From Corynebacterium sp. 122RC1 (GTDB lineage: Bacteria > Actinomycetota > Actinomycetes > Mycobacteriales > Mycobacteriaceae): a stretch of DNA of 64,000 bases. How positions within the stretch are numbered: the first letter of the stretch is position 1; every line of letters starts with the position of its first letter. The stretch covers positions 62,001 to 126,000 of the forward strand of contig NZ_JANIKD010000001.1 of assembly GCF_024580955.1 (NCBI RefSeq). Direction: 5' to 3'. Made by a program: the position numbers and the translations under genes. Under the pieces are notes generated by a model that was not told the DNA's origin, searched no databases, and was given only the letters and a program-made list of their open reading frames with translations. This document shows, piece after piece, positions 55,914 through 64,000 of this stretch.

Positions 55914-56189
55914 CTAGCGCGAAGACCCGTACCAGTACGCCCCTTGCGGCAGCGCGTCCACAATCACACCAGTACCCAAAGCCGCGTCAGCACCGTCTAA
56001 CTCAATGCGATACAGGGATTCCGCGATCGGCGGGCGCCCCTCACGCTGCTGAAATTCGTTGACCAGCATGTTGTCCGGCTCACAGGCCATAGCCATTTGA
56101 GTGAACTTCGCCCGGGGCAACAGTTCCTGTGCGCGTTGCGCATCCTTCTGTGTGAGCAGTGCGAATACCTCCACGCTCGTTGCCGTCAT
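55914..56189 (-). CDS. Unknown 91-residue protein coupled to trmD
   Basis: I do not recognise the family. The product ([20 protein letters not shown] at its start) is soluble, slightly acidic, without signal peptide or membrane segment; two Cys are absent except one in [10 protein letters not shown]. Its ATG overlaps the trmD stop (ATGA), so it is co-translated with trmD and rimM, ahead of tex. A role in tRNA or ribosome maturation is only a guess by position. Confidence 0.65.
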   Translation of the reverse strand: MTATSVEVFALLTQKDAQRAQELLPRAKFTQMAMACEPDNMLVNEFQQREGRPPIAESLYRIELDGADAALGTGVIVDALPQGAYWYGSSR

Positions 56190-57052
56190 TGCTGTTCCTC
56201 CTCATATTGCTCAAGAAATGCCCGATCCGCTTTGCTGAGTTCCACCTGCTCCAAAAGCTCGGGGCGCCGTTGCAGGGTGCGCAGCAAGGACTGCTGCCTG
56301 CGCCACTGCTCCACCAGGGCGTGGTTGCCACTGAACAGGACCTCGGGTACTTCCAGCCCGCGCCAGACCCGCGGCTTGGTGTAGCTCGGTCCTTCCAGCA
56401 ATCCATCGGAGAAGCTGTCCTCAAGGTGGCTGCGGCTGTTGCCCAGCACACCAGGGATGAGGCGAACCACTGCCTCGGCGATCACGAGTACCGCCACCTC
56501 CCCACCGATGAGCACATAATCGCCAATGGAGACTTCGCGCACTCGGTAGCGTTTGGCGGCGTCCTCCACCACGCGCTGGTCAATGCCTTCGTAGCGACCG
56601 CAGGCGAACACTATGTGGTCCTCGTTGCTCCACGCTTGCGCGTCCGCTTGGGTAAAGGGCTTGCCCGCCGGCGTGGGCACAATCAACAGGGGCAGAGAGC
56701 TATCCTCGCCACCTTCCGCGGCCATGTACCCCTGTTGTGTGATGCCCTGGAGCTCGTCGTGACGCGGCTTGTGCACGTGTGGCACCGCGGAGTGAAGCTG
56801 CGCACCCGACGCTTCGCCGCTGGCTACGGCGTCGAGTGCCTGCCCCCAGACCTCCGGCTTCATCACCATGCCGGGGCCGCCGCCGAAGGGTGAGTCGTCT
56901 ACGGACTTGTGGACATCACTCGCCCAATCGCGCAGGTCATGCACGCCTACCTGGAGGATGCCCTTCTCAATCGCCTTGCCCAACAGCGCGTGGCGAAGCG
57001 GGTCGAGGTACTCCGGGAAGATGGTGATGACGTCGAGTTGCACCTTCCTCAC
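56186..57052 (-). CDS. trmD: tRNA (guanine(37)-N1)-methyltransferase
   Basis: Methylates G37 next to the anticodon, preventing +1 frameshifting. SPOUT-fold with the SAM-binding knot: VDDSPFGGGPGMVMKPEV, FACGRYEGIDQRVVED, VREVSIGDYVLIGGEVAVLV, SFSDGLLEGPSYTKPRVWRG and LFSGNHALVEQWRR. The 288 residues include the C-terminal domain. GTG start at 57052 overlaps the rimM stop (GTGA). The usual rpsP-rimM-trmD-rplS set is kept but interrupted by a cupin and by the tex and small-protein genes. Confidence 0.96.
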   Translation of the reverse strand: MRKVQLDVITIFPEYLDPLRHALLGKAIEKGILQVGVHDLRDWASDVHKSVDDSPFGGGPGMVMKPEVWGQALDAVASGEASGAQLHSAVPHVHKPRHDELQGITQQGYMAAEGGEDSSLPLLIVPTPAGKPFTQADAQAWSNEDHIVFACGRYEGIDQRVVEDAAKRYRVREVSIGDYVLIGGEVAVLVIAEAVVRLIPGVLGNSRSHLEDSFSDGLLEGPSYTKPRVWRGLEVPEVLFSGNHALVEQWRRQQSLLRTLQRRPELLEQVELSKADRAFLEQYEEEQQ

Positions 57053-57552
57053 AGCTCCAGCAACCCCTCTGGCGGGGTGATCTCCACGACGCCGCGCGCC
57101 AAGTCCACCTCCGGGACGATCGCGTGGACGAAAGGCACCAGCGCCTCCTTGCCGCTGGCGAGCCTCACCTCCAAAATCTCCCCGGCGGGCCCGTGCATCA
57201 CGCCGGTGACCTCCCCGATCTCCTCACCCTGTTTGAGGACCTTCAGCCCTTCAAGTTCGTGATCGTAGAAGCCTTCCTCATCCTCGGGCGTCTCCAGCGG
57301 CTCAGCCATGAACTTGGTGCCGCGCAGCGAATCCGCCTGTGTGCGGTCCGGGATCTCCTCAAATTTGATCAGCAGACGCCCCTGGTGAACCCGCGCAGTT
57401 TGGATGGTAAGCCGGTGCTCCTTTTTCCCCTGCACGCCCTTGAGCACCTCGCCCAGCGCGAAGCGGATCTCCGGCTCATCAGTAGTGACCTCCACGGCAA
57501 CTTCACCTTTAATACCGTGCGACTTCACCACACGCCCGATCATCAATTCCAT
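57049..57552 (-). CDS. rimM: Ribosome maturation factor RimM
   Basis: Binds S19 and helps 30S head assembly. The 167-residue product has the N-terminal barrel (MIGRVVKSHGIKGEVAVEVT) and the PRC-barrel (EEGFYDHELEGLKVLKQGEE, GEILEVRLASGKEALVPFVH, DLARGVVEITPPEGLLEL). The frame opens upstream, but ATG 57552 fits the conserved start. It overlaps trmD by 4 nt and is divergent from the cupin gene (36 bp between starts). Confidence 0.95.
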   Translation of the reverse strand: MELMIGRVVKSHGIKGEVAVEVTTDEPEIRFALGEVLKGVQGKKEHRLTIQTARVHQGRLLIKFEEIPDRTQADSLRGTKFMAEPLETPEDEEGFYDHELEGLKVLKQGEEIGEVTGVMHGPAGEILEVRLASGKEALVPFVHAIVPEVDLARGVVEITPPEGLLEL

Positions 57553-57588
57553 AGGCACCACTCTAGCAACCGCCGCTAGCATGGATTC

Positions 57589-57978
57589 ATGGACACCAAC
57601 TCACCGGACACTTTCGGCGCCCCGCAGCGCAGCGCCGGCACGTTCACGCTTTTCGACGCCGCCAGCGCCGCTCCCGAGCCACGCCCGGAGCGCCCCGCAC
57701 CATCCGCAGCCCGCTACCTGGAGGGTGACGGAGCAAACCTTATCCTGTTCACCTTCGCCCCAGGACAGCGCCTGCTTGAGCACAAGGCCGCGCACCCCAT
57801 CACCCTGCAGTGCATCGAGGGCGAACTGCTCCTGCAATGCCAGGGCGAAACCCACTTGTTGCGCCCCGGCATGGTGGCGCACCTCACCGAGCTCCTCCCC
57901 CATGCTGTGACCTGCGAGGAATCCTCTTCCGGCGCAAAGCTCCTGCTCACCATGCTCACCGGGGAGCGGCACCAGTAG
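57589..57978 (+). CDS. Cupin-domain protein
   Basis: A 129-residue protein with one cupin_2 barrel: LILFTFAPGQRLLEHKAAHP (motif 1, one His of the HxH set replaced), ITLQCIEGELLLQCQGETHLL and PGMVAHLTELLPHAVTCEE (motif 2 with PHAV). The N-terminal 40 residues are Pro/Ala-rich and variable. It may bind a small ligand or metal; no function can be assigned. Inserted on the opposite strand between rimM and rpsP. Confidence 0.75.
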   Translation: MDTNSPDTFGAPQRSAGTFTLFDAASAAPEPRPERPAPSAARYLEGDGANLILFTFAPGQRLLEHKAAHPITLQCIEGELLLQCQGETHLLRPGMVAHLTELLPHAVTCEESSSGAKLLLTMLTGERHQ

Positions 57979-57990
57979 GTGGTGGGCACA

Positions 57991-58018
57991 AAAAATCCCG
58001 CAGGATAGACCTGCGGGA
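57991..58018 (-). terminator. Terminator after rpsP
   Basis: TCCCGCAGG (57996-58004) pairs with CCTGCGGGA (58010-58018); the minus strand continues with a run of T (57991-57996). It ends rpsP transcripts and lies just after the convergent cupin stop. Confidence 0.9.
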
Positions 58019-58038
58019 AGAATTGTTGATTGGGAGAT

Positions 58039-58551
58039 TTACTCCTCAGAAGCAGCCTCTTCGGTTGCCTCAGCCTCAGCCTCAGCAGCAGGCTCCTCAG
58101 CAGCAGCTTCAGCCTTCGCTGCAGCCTCAGCCTCAGCAGCGGCCTTGACCTCTGCCTCTTCCTTGGCCTTGCGGCGCTTCTCGGTGATTGCCTCAGCGGT
58201 TGGGCCTTCGTTGGCCTCAGCAAGTGCCTGGTTGAACAGCTCGAGCTTGGAGGTCTTTTCCTCGGCAACCTTCAGGGTGCCCTCTGCGCCCTCGAGGCCC
58301 TTGAACTTCTGCCAGTCGCCGGTGACCTTGAGCAGTGCGAGTACAGGCTCGGTTGGCTGTGCGCCAACGCCCAGCCAGTACTGTGCGCGCTCGGAATCGA
58401 TGCGGATGAGGGAAGGCTCCTGCTTTGGCTGGTAGATGCCGATGTTCTCGATTACCTTGCCGTCACGGCGGGTGCGTGCGTCTGCAATCACCACGCGGTA
58501 CTGAGGGTTACGGATCTTACCCATGCGCTGCAGCTTGATCTTGACTGCCAT
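58039..58551 (-). CDS. rpsP: 30S ribosomal protein S16 with long acidic tail
   Basis: S16 is an early 30S assembly protein. Residues 1-~85 are canonical ([52 protein letters not shown]). The C-terminal ~85 residues are an Ala/Glu/Lys extension (coiled-coil-like, ending EEAASEE), making it 170 residues, about twice the size of E. coli S16. Long tails like this are usual in actinobacteria; the function is unknown. Confidence 0.96.
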   Translation of the reverse strand: MAVKIKLQRMGKIRNPQYRVVIADARTRRDGKVIENIGIYQPKQEPSLIRIDSERAQYWLGVGAQPTEPVLALLKVTGDWQKFKGLEGAEGTLKVAEEKTSKLELFNQALAEANEGPTAEAITEKRRKAKEEAEVKAAAEAEAAAKAEAAAEEPAAEAEAEATEEAASEE

Positions 58552-58768
58552 GTGAAACTCTTTTCTATGTGGTCACTGGGAAGTGCATACCGTAAGCAAC
58601 ACGCCAAAATCTTCCAGCAATGTTGGTGACCTTACGAGGTTCATCCCATTTGTTTGTCCTGCATGTGACGTTGTTGCCGGCCGACCGTAGACGGACTCGG
58701 CGTAATGCAGGAATGAACAGTGGTGCCTGGAACTCCAGACAGCCTCAACAACTTTACAGGAGACAGCC

Positions 58769-58787
58769 GCGGGAACCAACTTCCCGC
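58769..58787 (-). terminator. Hairpin directly after ffh
   Basis: GCGGGAA (58769-58775) pairs with TTCCCGC (58781-58787), 6 bp after the ffh stop, without a T run. It may be a U-less terminator, which high-GC actinobacteria are reported to use. Confidence 0.45.
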
Positions 58788-58793
58788 AAACTT

Positions 58794-60401
58794 TTATCCC
58801 TTCTTCCCTTGGCCGAAGTCCAAGTTATTGAGGTCAATGTTCTCAAAGCCCTTCGGCAGACCCTGGCCGCCAAGCTGCCCGCCAAGCTGTTTCTGCAGTT
58901 CAGCCAAATCACCCATGCCACCCATACCCGGCATCTGCGGCATACCCGGCATTCCCGGCATCTGCGGTGCTTGAGGCCTGTTCTTGGCTGGCTTGCGCTT
59001 GCCGTTCTTGCCCTTGCGGCCCTTGGGCTTCTTTTTGGTCGCGCTGCGCCCCATCGGCCCCATGCCGAATTGGCTGGTCATCTGCCCCATCATCTTCTTG
59101 GCTTCAAAGAAGCGATCCACCAACTGGTTGACGTCGGCAACGCTCACGCCGGAACCGTTTGCGATGCGCTTGCGCCTGGAAGCGTTGAGGATTTTGGGGT
59201 TCTCGCGCTCGGCGGGGGTCATGCCGCGGATGATGGCTTGGATGCGGTCGAGCTGCTTCTCGTCCACCATGTCCGCCATCTGCTGCATCTGCTTGCCGCC
59301 GGGCAGCATTTTCAGGATGTTGCCGATCGGGCCCATCTTGCGAACCATGAGCATTTGGTTGAGGAAGTCATCCAGGGTGAGTTCACCTGAGTGGAGCTTC
59401 GCCGCGGTTTGCAGTGCCTGTTCTTGGTCGAGTGTCTTTTCGGCCTGCTCGATGAGGGTAAGGACGTCGCCCATGCCCAAAATACGGCTTGCCATGCGCT
59501 CGGGGTGGAAAACGTCAAAGTCTTCCAACTTCTCGCCCGTGGAGGCGAACATGATGGGCTTGCCGGTGACTTCGCGGATGGAAAGGGCCGCACCACCGCG
59601 TGCGTCGCCGTCGAGCTTAGTGAGCACCACGCCGGTGAAGTCCACGCCGTCGCGGAATGCCTCCGCGGTGTTCACGGCGTCCTGGCCGATCATCGCGTCG
59701 ATCACGAAGAGCACTTCGTCTGGGTTCACGGCGTCGCGGATGTTGCGGGCTTGAGCCATCAGCTCTTCGTCGATACCCAAGCGGCCGGCGGTGTCCACGA
59801 TCACCACGTCATGCTGCGTGCGCCGCGCCTCTTCAATACCAGCCTGCGCCACTGCCACTGGATCTCCGTGGGAGGTGCCCATCTCGTGATCATTGGAGTC
59901 AAGGGAGGTGCCTGGATCAGGGGCGAAGGTGGGCACACCCGCGCGCTCACCGACGATCTGAAGCTGCTGCACGGCACCTGGACGCTGCAGGTCACAGGCC
60001 ACCAGCATTGGGGTGTGCCCCTGCTCAGCCAAGTGCTTGGCGAGCTTACCGGCGAGCGTGGTCTTACCGGCACCCTGGAGGCCGGCGAGCATGATGACCG
60101 TCGGCGGAGTCTTGGCAAGGTTGATGCGACGGGTTTCGCCGCCGAGGATGCCCGTGAGCTCCTCATTCACAATCTTGATGACCTGCTCAGCAGGGTTGAG
60201 CGCCTTGGAAACGTCCGCTCCCAGCGCGCGCTCCTTCACCCTGGAGATGAATCCGCGCACAACGGGCAGGGAGACGTCTGCCTCCAGCAGCGCCAGGCGA
60301 ATTTCGCGTGATACGGCGTTGATGTCCGCTTCCGTGACTTTCCCTTTGCCTCGCAGGCCCCCGAGGGCACTGTTCAGGCGATCAGACAAAGACTCAAACA
60401 C
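58794..60401 (-). CDS. ffh: Signal recognition particle protein Ffh
   Basis: SRP GTPase that binds 4.5S RNA and signal sequences for co-translational targeting. Seen: N domain, G domain with LAGLQGAGKTT (residues 107-115), ACDLQRPGAVQQLQ, VIVDTAGRLGIDEELM and LTKLDGDARGGAAL, and the Met-rich M domain (GMGDVLTLIEQAE, RKRIANGSGV). The C-terminus has Met/Pro/Gly repeats (MPGMPGMPQMPGMGG). 535 residues. It stands 73 bp downstream of glnD. Confidence 0.96.
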   Translation of the reverse strand: MFESLSDRLNSALGGLRGKGKVTEADINAVSREIRLALLEADVSLPVVRGFISRVKERALGADVSKALNPAEQVIKIVNEELTGILGGETRRINLAKTPPTVIMLAGLQGAGKTTLAGKLAKHLAEQGHTPMLVACDLQRPGAVQQLQIVGERAGVPTFAPDPGTSLDSNDHEMGTSHGDPVAVAQAGIEEARRTQHDVVIVDTAGRLGIDEELMAQARNIRDAVNPDEVLFVIDAMIGQDAVNTAEAFRDGVDFTGVVLTKLDGDARGGAALSIREVTGKPIMFASTGEKLEDFDVFHPERMASRILGMGDVLTLIEQAEKTLDQEQALQTAAKLHSGELTLDDFLNQMLMVRKMGPIGNILKMLPGGKQMQQMADMVDEKQLDRIQAIIRGMTPAERENPKILNASRRKRIANGSGVSVADVNQLVDRFFEAKKMMGQMTSQFGMGPMGRSATKKKPKGRKGKNGKRKPAKNRPQAPQMPGMPGMPQMPGMGGMGDLAELQKQLGGQLGGQGLPKGFENIDLNNLDFGQGKKG

Positions 60402-60474
60402 GCGTTCACGCTCCTAAAAATTTCCCTGTGGTTACCCGTTGCTGGCGCGGGTCAAACATTTCCATGCTATCCGA

Positions 60475-62534
60475 TCAGCGCTGTTTCGGCGAAAGCGCTC
60501 GCGCCATCGCGCGCTCCACTTCCGCACGTTGGAAGCCCTCTTCAAGCTCGCAGACCATAATCATCGTGGCACCCGGTGTACTTGAGCGCAGCCAGCGCAG
60601 CGGCGGCAAGGCCTTCAGCAACGTGCCAAAGGCCCCCATTCGGTCTTGGGCACGCACCTCCAAAATGGGGCCGTTCCAGAACGTGGCAAACAGCCCCGGC
60701 GCGCCCGCCGGAACCGCCGTGTGCACCTTGGAGGCCAGAATCTGCAGGAAGCGCTGCTCGTCAAAGCCTTTGCCCAGCAGGTTGTAGACCTCAAGGCGGG
60801 CGCGCACGCTGCCGGAGAAATCCATCTCCACCTTCTCGATGTTCCATTCCATCGCGGCGATCACGGCAAGCAGGCAGTCAAAGTCGGCAAGGTTGCTGCC
60901 ATGGAAGGTGATCTCGGCGGAGGTGTTCGACGCGGCCAAGAGCCGCACCCCTAAAGGCATGCTCGCGGGGAGCTGGGGTGGCTGTGGCGGGGCTTGATGG
61001 AGCTTGCTGCCGGCACCTGCACACAGTGTGGCGGTGCCGTATTGCAGGTTTCGCGACCACACTCCGGGGCCAGTGCCTTGGGCGTCTGCGCGCACGAGCA
61101 CTTCGAGGAGGTCGAGTGTCAGTGGGTCGTAGTTGAGGGCGTCCAGCAACACTTCGGCTACGGCTTCGCTTTGGTAATCCGTGGTGCTCACCAGTTGCGG
61201 GATGAGGGTGTGCTGGGCAACCAGTGTGCGGACCACGGCGGTATCTTGCACGGAGAGGTTGAGTTTCTCTGCCATGCCTGCAACCATCTCTGCCCCCACT
61301 TCTTCGTGGGGTCGGTCTTGGCCTTTGCCGATGTCATGAAATAGTGCCGCGAGCATCAGCAAATCCGGGCGGGCCACATGCACACTGTCCTGGGCGCACA
61401 GGCTGAGCACCACCAAACTGTGCTGGTCGATTGTGTGGATGTGGATTGGTTCGCGCGGCATCCTTCCGCGGATGTGCTCCCACTCAGGCACGAGCGGCGC
61501 CCACAGGCCGTGTTCGTCGAGCTGACTAATCACCTCTGGGGAGCTCAGCAGCGCAAAGAAATCATTGGCCACCACTTCCGGCCACGGTGCACTCAGGGGC
61601 GGCAGTTGGCTCAGACGCGCCCAGGTTGGCGCGGAGATAGGCAGGCCCGTGCGTGCGCTCGCTGCGGCCACGCGCAGCAGCAACCCTGGGTCCTCCAAAT
61701 TGGGGTTGCGCGCCAGCTCAAGCTGGCCTTGGGATTCCACCACGTCCACATCCACTGGACGGCGCACCTTTGCGCGCAGAAACGTCCGCTTGGGCAGCAC
61801 CCCGCGGGCGGTTTCCAAGGCCTGGTTGAGGGCTTGGTCTACAGTGCGTGCCGCCTGTGCAAGCGCCCGGGATAGCTCGTAGCGATCCTTGAACCCGAGG
61901 TCTATCGCCACATCGACAGCGAACTCGGGGTCGAGGACGTCGCGCGCGCGTCCCGCGTGGAGGTGGAGCTTCCTGCGCACGTCGAGAAGCAGCTTTCTCT
62001 GTTCGCTGAGATCCGGTTGATCCGCGAGATTTCCCAAGGCCAGCGCCCTGATGAGTTCGATGTCACGCAGCCCCCCGCGCCCGTGTTTGAGGTCGGGATG
62101 GGTCATGGCCACCATGGATCCGCTGCGCCGCCAGCGGGCGATCGCGAGGTCTACCACCTGGTCAAAGTTGGCGGCGAGTTGCCTGCGCCACGCTTTGAGC
62201 ACTTCTTCGCGGGTGGTGCGCGCGAGTTCCTCGTTGCCTGCGATGAAGCGCATGTCCAGCAGTGCGAGTGCGGCGGTGGAGTCTTGGCGCATGATTTCCA
62301 CGCATTCCAAGGGGGTGCGCACCGCATAGTCCAGGCGGAGTTTAGCGTCCCACACGGGGTACCAGATGTTGGGGTCGATCTCGGTGCCAGGTTCGTGGAG
62401 GAGGATGAGGTCTACGTCGGAGTGTTCGGTCATCTCGCCGCGAGCGAGCGATCCAGTGGCAACGAGGCTGGTTCCAATAGGCAAAGCGAGCGCCTGCAAC
62501 ACTGCAAGCGCCCGCGTTTGTGTGTCGGTGGTCA

Positions 62535-62535
<1 letters not shown>
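60475..62535 (-). CDS. glnD: PII uridylyl/adenylyltransferase GlnD
   Basis: Senses nitrogen status and modifies the PII protein GlnK; in corynebacteria it adenylylates GlnK Tyr51, which relieves AmtR repression. The 686-residue product has the nucleotidyltransferase motif ATGSLARGEMTEHSDVDL (Asp40, Asp42), a helical linker, an HD phosphohydrolase domain (ALFHDIGKGQDRPHEEVG) and two C-terminal ACT-like regions. GTG start overlapping the glnK stop by one base (TAGTG), so it is coupled with glnK and amtB. Confidence 0.95.
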
Positions 62536-62918
<383 letters not shown>

Positions 62919-64000
62919 TTATAGCGCTGATGCGGCATCGTCATACGCGGACTCACCGTGCTCTGCGGCGTCGATGCCGCCGAACTCGGCCTCGTCATCT
63001 ACGCGCCAGCCCATGGTGGCCTTCAGGATTGCCGCCAGCGCCCAGGAGACGAGGCCCGCGAACAGCATTGCCACTACCGCAATCACGATCTGGACGATGA
63101 ACAACTTGAAGCCGTCCGCACCGCCACCGGTAAGCGCGCCGGCATCGGTGGCCAGCAGGCCCACTCCGACGGTGCCCCACAAACCAGCAACCAGGTGCAC
63201 GCCCACAACGTCCAGGGAATCATCGAATCCGAAGCGGTACTTCAGGCCCACACCGAATGCTGCGAGCGCACCGCCGATGACGCCCAGGATGAGGGAGGTG
63301 ACTGGGGTGAGCGCACCCGCAGCTGGGGTGATTGCCACGAGTCCGGCGACGATGCCGGAGGCCGCACCGAGAGAGGTTGCGTGGCCGTCGCGGATCTTTT
63401 CCACTGCCAACCAGCCGAGCATTGCTGCCGCGGTGGCCGCGGTGGTGTTCAACCATGCCAGGCCTGCCAGGCCATCTGCGGCGAAAGCGGAACCACCGTT
63501 GAAGCCGAACCAGCCGAACCACAACAGCGCTGCACCGAGCATCACGAATGGCAGGTTGTGCGGGCGCTGTGGAACTTTCATGAAATTGCGGCGCTTGCCC
63601 ACGAGCAGTGCCAGCACCAGGGCGGTGGTACCTGCGGAGATGTGCACCACGGTGCCGCCTGCGAAGTCGATTGGGCTGACCGCCGCCTCGCCATCCACCA
63701 GGCCAAACATCATGCCGGCGAGCGAGATCTCACTGTGGGAGAGCAAACCGCCGCCCCAAACCATGTGTGCCAGTGGGAAGTACACAAAGGTTGCCCACAG
63801 GCCGGAGAACACCAGCCAGGTGCTGAACTTCACACGCTCTGCCAACGCACCGGAGATCAGCGCGGTGGAGATCACAGCGAAGGTGAGCTGGAATCCAATG
63901 TCAATGATGTTGGCGTACCCTGACGCGCCTTCAATGTACGCGCCGGAGGAATCCACGATGGAGTCCTTCAACCCGAAGAACTCGAATGGGTTAGCAAACA
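62919..64000 (-). CDS. amtB: Ammonium transporter AmtB, C-terminal part
   Basis: Trimeric ammonium channel. The gene enters from the right edge; its N-terminal part and any AmtR operator lie outside. Visible: PFEFFGLKDS, ANIIDIGFQLTFAVISTALI, VHISAGTTALVLALL (first pore His of the twin-His pair), LLWFGWFGFNGGSAFAADG, LGAASGIVAGLVAITPAAG and VVGVHLVAGLWGTVGVGL (second pore His), then a short cytoplasmic tail. About nine membrane helices are present. Its stop is 45 bp upstream of glnK. Confidence 0.95.
   Translation of the reverse strand, partial: FANPFEFFGLKDSIVDSSGAYIEGASGYANIIDIGFQLTFAVISTALISGALAERVKFSTWLVFSGLWATFVYFPLAHMVWGGGLLSHSEISLAGMMFGLVDGEAAVSPIDFAGGTVVHISAGTTALVLALLVGKRRNFMKVPQRPHNLPFVMLGAALLWFGWFGFNGGSAFAADGLAGLAWLNTTAATAAAMLGWLAVEKIRDGHATSLGAASGIVAGLVAITPAAGALTPVTSLILGVIGGALAAFGVGLKYRFGFDDSLDVVGVHLVAGLWGTVGVGLLATDAGALTGGGADGFKLFIVQIVIAVVAMLFAGLVSWALAAILKATMGWRVDDEAEFGGIDAAEHGESAYDDAASAL

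Overview
The window is a stretch of high-GC actinobacterial core chromosome, most probably a Corynebacterium. Evidence: a mycothione reductase (mycothiol redox system), malate:quinone oxidoreductase, the actinobacterial marker families DUF2469 and DUF2631, a bifunctional ribF, a phosphopantetheinyl transferase beside truB, and protein sequences (IspG, Mqo, GlnK) that read like corynebacterial ones. The gene order is also, as far as I remember it, the order of the Mycobacterium tuberculosis segment from pnp to amt. I see no prophage, insertion sequence, CRISPR array, tRNA or rRNA. Almost every base is accounted for by housekeeping genes, most on the minus strand.

Layout, left to right. 1-3.9 kb: pnp (cut by the left edge), rpsO, a nucleoside hydrolase and ribF. 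3.9-7.7 kb: truB, then the opposed pair pptT/pptH (adds and probably removes 4'-phosphopantetheine) and a DinF-type MATE exporter. 7.7-14.4 kb: the nrnA-rbfA-infB-ylxR-nusA-rimP translation/transcription operon. 14.5-18 kb: a ferritin-like lipoprotein, proS and yaaA. 17.9-31 kb: corrinoid genes cobA, cobB, cobO, a magnesium-chelatase-like chlI/chlD pair that seems split by a frameshift, and cobQ, interleaved with selO, mqo, an alpha/beta hydrolase, mycothione reductase and an unknown membrane protein. 30.8-37.4 kb: map, a lipoprotein transpeptidase, ispG, rseP (rip1) and dxr, so both isoprenoid MEP enzymes flank the site-2 protease. 37.6-43.9 kb: DUF2631, rlmN, a LapA-like protein, cdsA, frr, pyrH, tsf, rpsB. 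44.3-50.9 kb: LytM peptidase, xerC, dprA, comM/yifB, yraN, DUF2469, rnhB, lepB. 50.9-52.8 kb: a CoA-disulfide reductase/rhodanese fusion with a small Cys-rich protein behind a striking CsoR/CstR-type palindrome. 53-64 kb: rplS, tex, trmD, rimM, a cupin, rpsP, ffh, then the nitrogen-control cluster glnD-glnK-amtB (amtB cut by the right edge).

The genes are packed tightly: many same-strand neighbours overlap by 1-14 nt (ATGA, GTGA, TAATG junctions), and three convergent pairs share the bases of their stop codons. The most unusual recurrent feature is a set of short tandem duplications that span or directly follow stop codons (pptT, rnhB, lapA/cdsA, tex), with related short repeats after nusA and before pptH. 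The most biologically suggestive items are the probable persulfide-responsive operon at 50.9-52.8 kb, the pptT/pptH couple with an 8-bp repeat tract before pptH, and the chlI/chlD frameshift. I did not find a clearly new multi-gene system.
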